Source: Legionella gratiana
GTDB taxonomy: Bacteria > Pseudomonadota > Gammaproteobacteria > Legionellales > Legionellaceae
Length of the DNA stretch: 64,000 nucleotides
Reading direction: 5' to 3'
Assembly: GCF_001467695.1 (NCBI RefSeq)
Contig: NZ_LNYE01000029.1
Span: 121,966 to 185,965, forward strand
Shown one piece after another: positions 34,101 through 41,687 of this stretch. The notes under the pieces are model-generated. The model saw nothing but the letters and a program-made list of their open reading frames with translations, was not told the DNA's origin and did not search any database. The position numbers and the translations under genes are program-made. Each line of letters begins with the position of its first letter. The first letter of the stretch is position 1.

Positions 34101-34160
34101 ATTCTTGATGCATATTCGAAAAACCCTGATGTTAGAAGTTTACCTGCTAAAATCACTTAA
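31131..34160 (+). CDS. icmB: Secretion ATPase IcmB/DotO
   Basis: A 1009-residue VirB4-type ATPase that forms a hexameric base at the cytoplasmic entrance of the Dot/Icm channel. The ATG at 31131 was chosen because GAGG (31121-31124) is well placed and the length then equals L. pneumophila DotO; the GTG at 31119 has no ribosome site. Walker A is in YARPGSGKS (about residues 487-495) and Walker B in RIVYDEFHR (about 800). It is the last Dot/Icm gene here. Its end overlaps the convergent histidine-kinase gene by eight bases. Confidence 0.95.
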   Translation: MAHWSESFFEGVDTFFAWLSTSLKQTTESYIDLETADSPTVLVNHDGTLLSVLKIEGISALAGNLEFDHLISGLTNAFQAAMGRPGHALQVYFSHDKQNIKKLINDTYEPASATAKRLELNLSDLFEERVNYMSLYCAEERTYFVLITRPFNLTSEQLKAANKAKTQMIKDKKAPPFKNTQTIYAAIPELRDTHDAYVRSIMNDLESLHVFAKLMEVHDAIHAIRMTADPDFTADDWRASLPGDKVTIREINEFEGDASDLLWPSLSKQVFPRDAEVLDLRTVRVGDKIYSSTYIDLFPKDLRPFIHLFARILPSHVPWRISFLIESEGLSTIKLKGLLAAILSFSSAQNRLISDSVNLLKYIQLNTDESIVRLRVVATTWAPEDRLALLRQRSSELVKAIEGWGSTDVSEICGDPFGGFVSSMLATTLNSTAVPTVAPLSAVISILPITRPASPWTKGALLFRTPDGKPWPFQPGSTEQTTWIDLVYARPGSGKSVLSNAINLALCLSGGLLRLPRIAIIDIGPSSSGLISLLKEALPASKRHLVAYHRLRMTPEYSINPFDTQLGCRYPTALERAFLVNFMTLLTTPLGAEKPYDGMPDLAGMVVDELYKSLADEYNPAPYSPGVEEFIDSILEEIGFVRDSKSTWWEVTDSLYSAGFAHEAMLAQRYAMPLLADAASICRTPSIEDLYERITAPTGESLINAFSRMISAAVREYPILSRVTSFDIGDARVVSLDLDEVAKSGGDAADRQTAVMYMLARYVLARHYYLTEESLNNIPEQYKEYHKQRVQEIREDHKRIVYDEFHRTSKSTAVREQVIIDMREGRKWKVQIALLSQSVDDFDPVMIDFATSIYIMDAGPSQAIEKTTSIFGLSDTAKTALRTRVHGPRQGGATFLAQYATKTGVNVQLLTLTLGPVELWAFSTTAEDATVRNHLYRHLGPAEARRLLAVLFPNGSVAREIENRLNTMKEKIGLIEDELKESIIEQLINDILDAYSKNPDVRSLPAKIT

Positions 34161-35427
34161 TGTTTTTAAATAGGGGCTTTATCGGTAAGTGAATAATTAC
34201 CTTTAAGCCACCTTGAAGATTATTAGTGAGCGTGATATCACCTTGATGCATTTGAATAATTTCACGAGCTATTGTTAATCCAAGACCAGTACCACCGGTG
34301 CTACGTGAACGAGAACTTTCCCCACGATAAAAAGGCAAAAAGACCTGTTCTAGATCAGATTCTGCTAATCCTGGACCTTGATCTGTAATTGTAATTTCTA
34401 TTTTGTTTTCTAAACAAGAGAGATGAATCATAGCCTTATAACCATAATGTACCGCATTATTTATCAAATTATTAAAAGCTCGTTTGAGTAAATTAACAGT
34501 ACCGTAATAAACTAATTTGGGGTTGTCACTAATAAAGCGTACATCATAATTAAGTTCGATAGCGTCTTCTTTTAATGATGAAAGTAAAGCAACTAGATCA
34601 AACAGCTGGGGTTTTTCTTCAATATTTATATCTCTAAAATAATCGAGTGTTTCCCGAATCATGAGCTCCATTTCGTTAATATCAGCCATTATTTTGCTGT
34701 AATTAGGATCATCTGCTAGATATTCTGCGCGTAGTTTTAAACGGGTGAGAGGGGTGCGTAAATCATGAGAAATTGCAGTAACCACGCGAGTACGATTCGC
34801 TAAAAGCTTATTTACCTTTTCTTGTAGGTCATTAATTTTTTTAAAAATAGTCCTTTGGTCCTGATTTCCAGTTACTGGAATAGGTAACCAATTCTCTTGA
34901 TGCTCGCTATAATGAAGACTTTGGATTAAAGTATGTATGGGTTGGTTTAATGTTTTAACGGCCCAGTAGTTAATGAAAAGTAAGGCACCAATTAAGATAA
35001 GAAGTAAACTAATTACTGAGTTTGTTTCTCTAGGGAAAGGAGAAATAACACGAATATTAAGCCAATTATTTTCTTTTATAAATGCAGAAAATTCTAATTT
35101 ATTATTTTGTTTGATTAAATTAAAAAGTATCGAAGCTTTTACAGTTAACAACGCATTTTTATGATATAAAGGTTTAGGAGATAAAGTTATTTCAGCCCAG
35201 GAAGTACTTTGGTTACGCAAAATTACTGGCCATAAAGATTGGGGATTTTTTTGTAACAATGTCACTAAATGCACTAAAGATCGAACCGCTTTGGGAGGAA
35301 GAGGTGAGCGAATGTTTTCATAATAATATTTTCCCAACTGCATAAAAGAAAAAATAATTAAGAAGTTGCCTAAAACCAATCCAATTAAAGTCTTTTTTGC
35401 TGTTTTAGTAAGTTGACTCATACCCAA
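34153..35427 (-). CDS. Sensor histidine kinase of an OmpR/EnvZ-type pair
   Basis: A 424-residue inner-membrane kinase. Membrane helices lie at about 15-35 and 138-158 around a periplasmic domain of about 100 residues, followed by a HAMP-like linker. The phosphoacceptor box ISHDLRTPLTRLKLRAEYL is EnvZ/RstB-like. The ATPase domain has N (NNLINNAVHYG), G1 (DQGPGL) and G2 (GTGLGL) boxes. It overlaps the response-regulator gene by ten bases. The stimulus is unknown; the neighbouring Spy-like gene hints at envelope stress. This pair replaces tphA-icmH-icmF beside icmB. Confidence 0.88.
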   Translation of the reverse strand: MGMSQLTKTAKKTLIGLVLGNFLIIFSFMQLGKYYYENIRSPLPPKAVRSLVHLVTLLQKNPQSLWPVILRNQSTSWAEITLSPKPLYHKNALLTVKASILFNLIKQNNKLEFSAFIKENNWLNIRVISPFPRETNSVISLLLILIGALLFINYWAVKTLNQPIHTLIQSLHYSEHQENWLPIPVTGNQDQRTIFKKINDLQEKVNKLLANRTRVVTAISHDLRTPLTRLKLRAEYLADDPNYSKIMADINEMELMIRETLDYFRDINIEEKPQLFDLVALLSSLKEDAIELNYDVRFISDNPKLVYYGTVNLLKRAFNNLINNAVHYGYKAMIHLSCLENKIEITITDQGPGLAESDLEQVFLPFYRGESSRSRSTGGTGLGLTIAREIIQMHQGDITLTNNLQGGLKVIIHLPIKPLFKNIK

Positions 35428-36146
35428 TCAACCTTAGTTTTGAATTGATATCCCCCTCCTCGTATTGTTACTAATAATCGTGGGTTGCGTGGATCAAGTT
35501 CTATTTTTTTACGCAAACGACCAATTAGGACATCAATTGTTCTGTCTTGTGAGTCAAAATTTTTATCATATAATAAGTCCATTAACTGATCACGACTTAA
35601 AATACGTCCTGGATGCTCTAAAAAAATGATTAATAGTTCGTATTCACGTTGACTTAAAGGGATTGCAACAGAATCTTTATCAATCAAAGAATGTGTATTG
35701 CGATCAAGAATCCAATTATCAAAATGTATTTGTTGTAATGGCGTAAGCTTTTTACGATCTCCCTCGAGTTCGCCTTGAGTACGCCTTAATTGAGCTTTGA
35801 CTCGGGCTAATAACTCACGGGAGCTAAAGGGTTTGGAAATATAGTCGTCTGCACCTAATTCTAATCCAGCAACTTTATCTGCTATGCTGTTAGCAGCACT
35901 GAGCATAATAATAGGCACACTGTGTGTTTGACGAATTGTTTGGCATAAATGTAACCCATCAATTCCCGGCAGCATGATATCTAGGATAATCAAATCAAAA
36001 TTATTCTCTCTTAATAATTGTTTGATGTTCAAACCGTTCAAAGTCCATGTAGTTCGAAAACCATTTTTAATTAAATAATCATTAATCAAATGCGTAATTT
36101 CTTGATCATCATCAATAATCAATATATGACTTTTTCTTGCGCTCAT
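35418..36146 (-). CDS. OmpR-family response regulator
   Basis: A 242-residue transcription regulator. The receiver domain (about 1-120) shows the acidic pocket IDDDQE, phosphoacceptor D56 in LIILDIMLPG, the switch residue in PIIMLSA and K106 in DYISKPF. The C-terminal winged-helix domain (about 145-238) has the OmpR-type LSQREYELL, IDVLIGRLRKKIE and TIRGGGYQF motifs. It is first in the operon with the kinase. The Spy-like gene is divergent across a 217-bp spacer that contains a perfect palindrome, a likely target site. Confidence 0.92.
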   Translation of the reverse strand: MSARKSHILIIDDDQEITHLINDYLIKNGFRTTWTLNGLNIKQLLRENNFDLIILDIMLPGIDGLHLCQTIRQTHSVPIIMLSAANSIADKVAGLELGADDYISKPFSSRELLARVKAQLRRTQGELEGDRKKLTPLQQIHFDNWILDRNTHSLIDKDSVAIPLSQREYELLIIFLEHPGRILSRDQLMDLLYDKNFDSQDRTIDVLIGRLRKKIELDPRNPRLLVTIRGGGYQFKTKVDWV

Positions 36147-36268
36147 GAACCACCAAATGTGAATAGACCTAACTTAGGGCAGCTTATAATTTGAAGAGAT
36201 AGTGCCATAAACTTCATTTATTATTCGTTTACCTTCATTATATACTAATAAATTCTCTGGTATTTAGC

Positions 36269-36290
36269 ATTGTAACACTGTTGTTACAAT
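36269..36290 (+). promoter_or_regulatory. Palindrome in the regulator/Spy-like intergenic region
   Basis: ATTGTAAC-6-GTTACAAT is a perfect inverted repeat with 8-bp arms, 71 bases upstream of the Spy-like start. The half-site resembles the GTAAC/GTTAC cores of CpxR and RstA sites. It is a candidate operator for the adjacent response regulator. Confidence 0.4.
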
Positions 36291-36363
36291 AAACAGTTTA
36301 TTTGTCATATTCCTATTACATTGGTTCATTACACTCAACAATGAAACAAATAGGAGAAAAAAT

Positions 36364-36807
36364 ATGAACATTAAGCGTTTTTTATTAATCAATAGTATGG
36401 CCTTGAGTTTATTGGGTGCTTCAATTGCATCAGCCCAATCCACTACAAGTAATGTTGCTACGCCCGCGCATCATTCATCTCAATATCGTCAGATGAACAA
36501 AATATTGACGCCACAACAGCAGGCAGAATTGGCCAAAATTAAGAAAAATTTGCGAGCTCAAATGCTTCCATTAATTAAAGAAAAGCGTGCACTTAGTTTG
36601 CAAATAAGAGGAAAGATAGCTACCCCAAATGCATCATGGAGTGATATATATCGCTTGGTGGAAAAAAAGAATGCGGTTAATCTGAAAATAAGTACTTTAT
36701 TAGCTAAAACTCAATTACAAACCTATCAAAAATTGGGTATTTTGTTGCCTACTCATCACCGTCATCATGATTGTAACATCCAAAATAAAAATATGGCAAA
36801 AAAGTAG
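36364..36807 (+). CDS. Spy/CpxP-like periplasmic protein
   Basis: A 147-residue exported protein. A signal peptide is visible (MNIKRFLLINSMALSLLGAS, cleavage near ASA-QS). The mature part is helical and basic, with LTPQQQAELAKIKKNL in place of the LTxxQ motif of Spy and CpxP, and a His-rich end (THHRHHDCN) that could bind metal. CpxP and Spy are periplasmic chaperones or sensors controlled by envelope-stress kinases, and here the gene is divergent from such a pair. The overall match to CpxP is by pattern, so the family assignment is moderate. Confidence 0.7.
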   Translation: MNIKRFLLINSMALSLLGASIASAQSTTSNVATPAHHSSQYRQMNKILTPQQQAELAKIKKNLRAQMLPLIKEKRALSLQIRGKIATPNASWSDIYRLVEKKNAVNLKISTLLAKTQLQTYQKLGILLPTHHRHHDCNIQNKNMAKK

Positions 36808-36841
36808 ATCGTGGGACCTATGGTCAATATTCCCTAATAAA

Positions 36842-36936
36842 TTAACGTGAGTATCGGATAAGGATTATATAAGATCTAGTCTATGTCTAGGTCCGTTTGG
36901 GCTGAGGAGCCGATCTCTTTATCCGAATCACGTTAA
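36842..36936. repeat. 95-bp inverted-repeat element after the Spy-like gene
   Basis: TTAACGTGAGTATCGGATAA (36842-36861) and TTATCCGAATCACGTTAA (36919-36936) are inverted complements apart from a two-base bulge and one mismatch. The centre has AGATCTAGTCTATGTCTAGG. It is non-coding and could be a dispersed palindromic unit of another family, or a terminator structure for the upstream gene. Confidence 0.5.
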
Positions 36937-37041
36937 ATAACAAACCATGTGCACTAAAAATAGGATTATTTTAGGTGATTTATCTTGACAAAGCGAATTA
37001 ATTTTGGCCAGATTGGAGGATAGGAAAAAAAGGAGAATGGA

Positions 37042-39864
37042 ATGAAATTAAAAATTGATAGAAACTCATTTTTTAGCTCCTCTAAAGCTCATACCGTGAC
37101 TGCAGAGACCCAACAGGAACTTCATTTAAACCGAGCTGCTTGTGTTATCCAACGATGGTGGAAGCAGTTGCATTTGAAACAAACTGCTTTAGAATCATCT
37201 CGTTATGTTCACGATATGATTTCACTTGCACAAGCTCGCCAGGATTCTTTCCCTCAATTAGAAAAATTCATTTTGGCACCTGAGACCCTAAAAACAACGC
37301 GACAATTATTAATGCATCTGGAACAAGCTAAAGACCTCATTGTACCGTCTCGTATGAGTGTCTCAAATGTATACCAGGCAGAACGTCAATTTTTAGCAGC
37401 TTATATGATTGTAAGTAAATCTAAATTTCTCTTTGAAGCCTCTACAGACATTGACGAACTTCTATTATCTCGCGCCGAGGAAATGCTAAAGTCTTTTGAA
37501 GACTTATGCGCATTTATGAGTACTGTTTATTTAAAAGAAAAAGCTATTTCCGAATCACCTCTGGCGGAAAGAACTCCTTTTGCAGACAAAGTACTTTCCG
37601 GTTTAAATAGTGGACGAGTAAAAAGTGATTATCTTTTTATGACAGTGGGTCGAGATTATTTAGAGTCTTTTCATAATAAGCAAATGGCTTATTATGAAAC
37701 ATTTATTGACTGGGAGGCTAAAAATCTCTATAAACTCGCGAAAATTTTAATCGATAAATATTTAGAAATAGAATCACACCGGTTTAGAGCCCTGCATAGT
37801 CTTGATCCAAGGATGTTAGAACTATATGAAGGTTACGGTAATCAACAAGAAACACTAAGAAAAAGGATTTTATCTTTACTTGGTGAAGAAGGCATTCGCA
37901 TGCTTTCAGAAGAATTAAACAAGTTTCAAGATTCACTTGAAGCAAATAAATGGATAACTTCTCCAAACGATGCTTTAATCCATGAACTTGCATTAAATCC
38001 AAAATTAGAGCTTTCTTCTGAGACCTGCATAATACGTCCACAAAAAGATATTAATGCAGCAATAACTGCTTTAGTTCAAGATAACACAAATGTAGATTTG
38101 ATCCTCGATGTATTGAGTGAAATACGTAATACACTAACGATATTCACTCCTAATAACAGGCAACAATTCATTAAATTGCAGCAAACTTTTAGTAAGGAAG
38201 CGATGAAAACTCAAATTGAAACATTGGGTTTGCAAGAAGGACTACAGCTAATCATTACTGCCCTATTAGAGCAAATTCAGCTTCTAGAGTCGCCGGTACA
38301 CTTACAGGAAACGAAGCTCTTTCTTAAGAGTATGAATCAACGAATGAATGACATTGAAGATGCAGGAATTCTGCTAAAAGAGGCTCTGGATTATATTTAT
38401 TATAAAATGTCTCAAATTAATTTAGAACTTAATAATTTTCAAATTAATCAATCACGCGGATTAATTGCGAGAAATATCGTTACTTTTGAGCAGAGAAAAT
38501 TTCAAGAGCGATTATCCGATAAGCAATTTAACCTTGAATTTGTTTTAGGGTGGATTGAGAAATTCGTCAGTGCACCACAGGATTATCGACTTGATCTACC
38601 TATTTTATGTTCAAAACATCTTGGATCTTATGTATCTTCTGCATTATTAATTGCGGTTTTGCAGCAACCAGGAAACACCGTATTACACACTATTCCAGAG
38701 ACTTTCTATCTGGATCGCTTAAGAATAGTAGATTGGCATGCTCAATATCAAAATTTAATTTATACAGCCACTTTCTTAAGTTATTTAGAAGCATTCTGCC
38801 ACGATTATGGTGTGATGCTTTCTTCTGTGGAGTTATTGCAAGAAAAAAGTAGGTTGTTACATATTTTAGAAACAGGGGCACTTAATCCCCAAGAAAAAGC
38901 AGATGATCTTATAACAACCATAAATCGGTTGTTACTAAAGAACAAAAAAGAGTTAACACTTATGGATCAAAATACCCTCAGGGCATTGGTAGAAAAATGC
39001 TGCTTAGGTACGAATCAAGTCACCCAAATTATTAATAAACGTTTGGGAGATCAGTTGTCGGTGTATTTTCTAAAAGGATATTTTCCAGAAAAAGCTATTT
39101 CTCTAGTGAGCAGGTATGATTTAGAACCTGAATTTAATAAGCTAGGGAAGGAAATATTGCCGGTACTTCGCCTACATACCAAAGTTCATGGTGCATTTTA
39201 TCAACAACAAATGGAACACTGTTTATGGAAACCGCTGTTTACTGTATTGCGACAACCAGCAATTTCAATCTCACTTCCTAGCTTATTTTCACCTGAACGT
39301 GAATCTATTTGTAGTACCCATACTTACATGCATAAACTCGCTTTTGTACTTAGTGGATTGGCATTAATTCAGCAAGCGGTTGTTCATTCCGATATGTGGA
39401 ATTTGAATCTAACAATAAAAAATACCACTTTAAAAGAGCTTGCTGGTTCATTTGGCTTAATCGACATGATAAAAAATCCAAATATTACTAAAGAGGTCCT
39501 TGAACGTAGACTTATGGATCTGATGCAACATGTTGCGAACGAATATGAACTTCCTTATGAAGCATCGGATAAGAAAAAAATGGCACGTATGATGCGTTTA
39601 GCAAAAAATGAACAATCGTTGGGTTGTAAAGCATTTCTGGCTGAATTAATCAACCTAACAAAGCAGTATGTAATGGAAAATAAAGCCCCAATTAATCCCA
39701 GTAATCTAGTTGGAGAGTTTAAAGAAGAAATAAGTGAAATTGGCATAAAAACAAAAGAGCTGATTCAACAAATCAAAAGTGCTCATCATCCTTATGATAT
39801 TTTCCCTGAAGCAGCTACTCTTCCTTTGCTTCGCTCAGGAAGAGCAATTGGAGAAATCAAATAA
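37042..39864 (+). CDS. IQ-motif and Tcp11-domain protein, eukaryote-like, probable effector
   Basis: A 940-residue protein. Residues 36-46 (IQRWWKQLHLK) fit the IQ calmodulin-binding consensus IQxxx[RK]xxxx[RK]. From about 305 to 740 the order of motifs follows the eukaryotic T-complex protein 11 (Tcp11/SOK1) family: LIHELALNPKLEL (like LAHEIAVNRDFQL), LDVLSEIRNTLTIFTPNN, FEQRKFQERL, LEFVLGWIEKF, TIPETFYLDRLR, and a late ILPVLRLHTKVHGAFY. There is no signal peptide or membrane helix. A GGAG ribosome site precedes the ATG. Two eukaryote-type modules in one gene next to the Dot/Icm cluster make translocation into host cells likely, but this is inference. The alignment was made from memory. Confidence 0.78.
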   Translation: MKLKIDRNSFFSSSKAHTVTAETQQELHLNRAACVIQRWWKQLHLKQTALESSRYVHDMISLAQARQDSFPQLEKFILAPETLKTTRQLLMHLEQAKDLIVPSRMSVSNVYQAERQFLAAYMIVSKSKFLFEASTDIDELLLSRAEEMLKSFEDLCAFMSTVYLKEKAISESPLAERTPFADKVLSGLNSGRVKSDYLFMTVGRDYLESFHNKQMAYYETFIDWEAKNLYKLAKILIDKYLEIESHRFRALHSLDPRMLELYEGYGNQQETLRKRILSLLGEEGIRMLSEELNKFQDSLEANKWITSPNDALIHELALNPKLELSSETCIIRPQKDINAAITALVQDNTNVDLILDVLSEIRNTLTIFTPNNRQQFIKLQQTFSKEAMKTQIETLGLQEGLQLIITALLEQIQLLESPVHLQETKLFLKSMNQRMNDIEDAGILLKEALDYIYYKMSQINLELNNFQINQSRGLIARNIVTFEQRKFQERLSDKQFNLEFVLGWIEKFVSAPQDYRLDLPILCSKHLGSYVSSALLIAVLQQPGNTVLHTIPETFYLDRLRIVDWHAQYQNLIYTATFLSYLEAFCHDYGVMLSSVELLQEKSRLLHILETGALNPQEKADDLITTINRLLLKNKKELTLMDQNTLRALVEKCCLGTNQVTQIINKRLGDQLSVYFLKGYFPEKAISLVSRYDLEPEFNKLGKEILPVLRLHTKVHGAFYQQQMEHCLWKPLFTVLRQPAISISLPSLFSPERESICSTHTYMHKLAFVLSGLALIQQAVVHSDMWNLNLTIKNTTLKELAGSFGLIDMIKNPNITKEVLERRLMDLMQHVANEYELPYEASDKKKMARMMRLAKNEQSLGCKAFLAELINLTKQYVMENKAPINPSNLVGEFKEEISEIGIKTKELIQQIKSAHHPYDIFPEAATLPLLRSGRAIGEIK

Positions 39865-39867
39865 TGT

Positions 39868-39900
39868 GAGTTCGATATAAAAGACATGCCTTTTACGTCG
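39868..39900. repeat. Second palindromic repeat type, copy 1
   Basis: GAGTTCGATATAAAAGACAT followed by GCCTTTTACGTCG forms an imperfect hairpin directly after the Tcp11-type gene. The left arm matches 17 of 20 bases with 41023-41042. Confidence 0.4.
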
Positions 39901-39940
39901 TTAACCGAACGTTAGCTGTATCATTTACCTCAGTTGCAAG

Positions 39941-39988
39941 ATAATCCTAGAAAAAGTTGTAGGAGCCAACTGCTTTGTCTAGGATAAT
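39941..39988. repeat. CCTAG-arm palindromic family, minimal hairpin copy
   Basis: ATAATCCTAGAAAAAGTTG (39941 onward) and CAACTGCTTTGTCTAGGATA (to 39988) pair around a 7-base loop. It consists almost only of the two family arms, and lies between the convergent ends of the Tcp11-type gene and oxyR, where it may terminate both. Confidence 0.6.
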
Positions 39989-40008
39989 GAATACTAAAGT
40001 TTGTTGGA

Positions 40009-40938
40009 TTATTGAGTTCCAAGTCCTGCATCAGAACATTTTTCAACAACAATTTGTTTTACTAATTCGGCAAGTAAATTATAGCTTTGTATTCTGTGAG
40101 AAGTGGCTCGCCAGGCGACACCAATTTGTCTATAAGAATGATCATTTTTTAAGGGAACAGCAACCAGATCCGTATTTGCAAGGATACTGCTGTTAATCGC
40201 CAAGTTAGGCAAAAAGGTAATGCCTGGTTGATGATTTACCATTTGGATTAAGGTATGCAGACTGGTAGCATAAAACGAATTGATTTTTTCACTTTCTTTA
40301 AGTTGACAGGCTTGTAATGTATGTTCCGTAAGACAATGTTCTTTTTCCAAGAGAAAAATGCTGTTTTCTGGCAGCTTTGCCATTTCCACATCAAATCCTT
40401 TTCCCAACCAACTTTGAGGTAAAACAAGCTTAAAATAATCCTTGCATAATATTTTTGTTTGGAAGTTTGCGGTTGGATAGGGAAGAGCCAATATAACCAT
40501 ATCCAGTTTTCCTTCACCCAAATAGTTTAATACATTATCTGTTGTATCTTCTCTGATGAATAGAGATAAATCGGGATAACGTTGCTGACACATAACTTGG
40601 AGATCACTTAAAATAAATGGAGCAATGGTGGGAATAACGCCGAGATAAAATTTTCCCTGCATTGCTTTTCCCTGATTTTTCGCAAAATCAACTAACTCAT
40701 TATTTTGTTGAAGTATGAGTCGGCCACGACGTACGATTTCTTCCCCTAAAGCAGTAAACAGAAATGTTTTATGATCTCTTTCTAGCAGCTGAGCGTCTAG
40801 AGTTTCTTCAAGATTTGTAATAGCAGCGCTCAACGTGGATTGGCTAATAAAACATGCTGTAGCCGCACGACCAAAATGTTGGTAGTCATGTAGGGTTATC
40901 AAATAATGGAGTTGTTTTAAACTAATTAATTTATTCAT
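40009..40938 (-). CDS. oxyR: Hydrogen-peroxide regulator OxyR
   Basis: A 309-residue LysR-type regulator. The N-terminal helix-turn-helix (about 20-45, HFGRAATACFISQSTLSAAI) is followed by the effector domain. The redox cysteines are C202 (KEHCLTEH) and C211 (LQACQL), nine residues apart as in E. coli C199/C208, which supports true peroxide sensing. It is divergent from ahpC-ahpD, the expected target, across a 151-bp spacer containing a long inverted repeat. Confidence 0.93.
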   Translation of the reverse strand: MNKLISLKQLHYLITLHDYQHFGRAATACFISQSTLSAAITNLEETLDAQLLERDHKTFLFTALGEEIVRRGRLILQQNNELVDFAKNQGKAMQGKFYLGVIPTIAPFILSDLQVMCQQRYPDLSLFIREDTTDNVLNYLGEGKLDMVILALPYPTANFQTKILCKDYFKLVLPQSWLGKGFDVEMAKLPENSIFLLEKEHCLTEHTLQACQLKESEKINSFYATSLHTLIQMVNHQPGITFLPNLAINSSILANTDLVAVPLKNDHSYRQIGVAWRATSHRIQSYNLLAELVKQIVVEKCSDAGLGTQ

Positions 40939-40965
40939 CGTTTTTTTCGATTAATTAAATCGATT

Positions 40966-41019
40966 TTATTCACTTTATATAATTATATACCCTATCTATA
41001 ATTTAATTGAAGTGAATAA
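40966..41019 (+). promoter_or_regulatory. Inverted repeat in the oxyR-ahpC spacer
   Basis: TTATTCACTT (40966-40975) and AAGTGAATAA (41010-41019) are perfect 10-bp inverted arms around 34 bases that include TATATACCCTATCTATAATT. A further palindrome, TCGATTAATTAAATCGA, is at 40947-40963. The size suits an OxyR tetramer footprint, and the internal CTAT/ATA elements are OxyR-like. Confidence 0.4.
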
Positions 41020-41022
41020 TGA

Positions 41023-41069
41023 GAGCTCGACATAAAAGGCATAGAAATACCTTTGATATCGTGAAACTC
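41023..41069. repeat. Second palindromic repeat type, copy 2 (ahpC leader)
   Basis: GAGCTCGACATAAAAGGCAT followed by CCTTTGATATCG and AAACTCG can fold as an imperfect hairpin in the ahpC 5' leader. The left arm matches 17 of 20 bases with 39868-39887. The hairpin ends 20 bases before the ATG. Confidence 0.4.
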
Positions 41070-41089
41070 GCAATAATGAGGAGAAATTT

Positions 41090-41638
41090 ATGTTAACTGT
41101 TGGTCAAAAAATCCCTGAATTTTCTATAGTAGCTGTAAAACCAGGGTTTAATAATCATGAAGAACATGGTGTCAGCGCTTTTGAAACTGTTACTGAAAAA
41201 AGTTTTCCTGGAAAATGGAAAGTAGTGTTTTTCTATCCTAAAGACTTTACTTTTGTATGCCCAACAGAAATTGTGGAGTTTGCAAAATTAAATGGTGAAT
41301 TTAATGATAGAGACACAGTAGTCCTGGGGGGAAGTACGGATAATGAGTTTGTGAAATTGGCTTGGCGTAGAGAGCATAAAGAGTTACATCAGCTTAATCA
41401 ATATAGTTTTGCCGATGTTCAGGGAAAATTAACGGATGGTTTAGGTGTCCGTGATGAAGAAAGTGGTTGTGCATTAAGAGCAACATTTATCATTGATCCA
41501 AACAATGTGATTCAGCACGTTAGTGTTAACTCACTCAATGTAGGTCGTAATCCTCAAGAAGTTTTACGTATTTTAGATGCCTTACAGACTGACGAGTTAT
41601 GTCCTTGCAATCGCCCGATTGGTGGTGAAACATTATAA
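41090..41638 (+). CDS. ahpC: Alkyl hydroperoxide peroxiredoxin AhpC (AhpD-partnered type)
   Basis: A 182-residue thiol peroxidase reducing peroxides in the cytoplasm. The peroxidatic cysteine is C57 in FTFVCPTE. The C-terminus has a CPC pair (C171, C173), as in the AhpC enzymes that are recharged by AhpD and not by AhpF. GAGGAG precedes the ATG. ahpD follows 49 bp later, so the genes form one operon, probably activated by the divergent OxyR. Confidence 0.94.
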   Translation: MLTVGQKIPEFSIVAVKPGFNNHEEHGVSAFETVTEKSFPGKWKVVFFYPKDFTFVCPTEIVEFAKLNGEFNDRDTVVLGGSTDNEFVKLAWRREHKELHQLNQYSFADVQGKLTDGLGVRDEESGCALRATFIIDPNNVIQHVSVNSLNVGRNPQEVLRILDALQTDELCPCNRPIGGETL

Positions 41639-41687
41639 AACGAGATACTCCTGCTAATGAACCAGGAGTATTTTAAAGGAGCTGATT

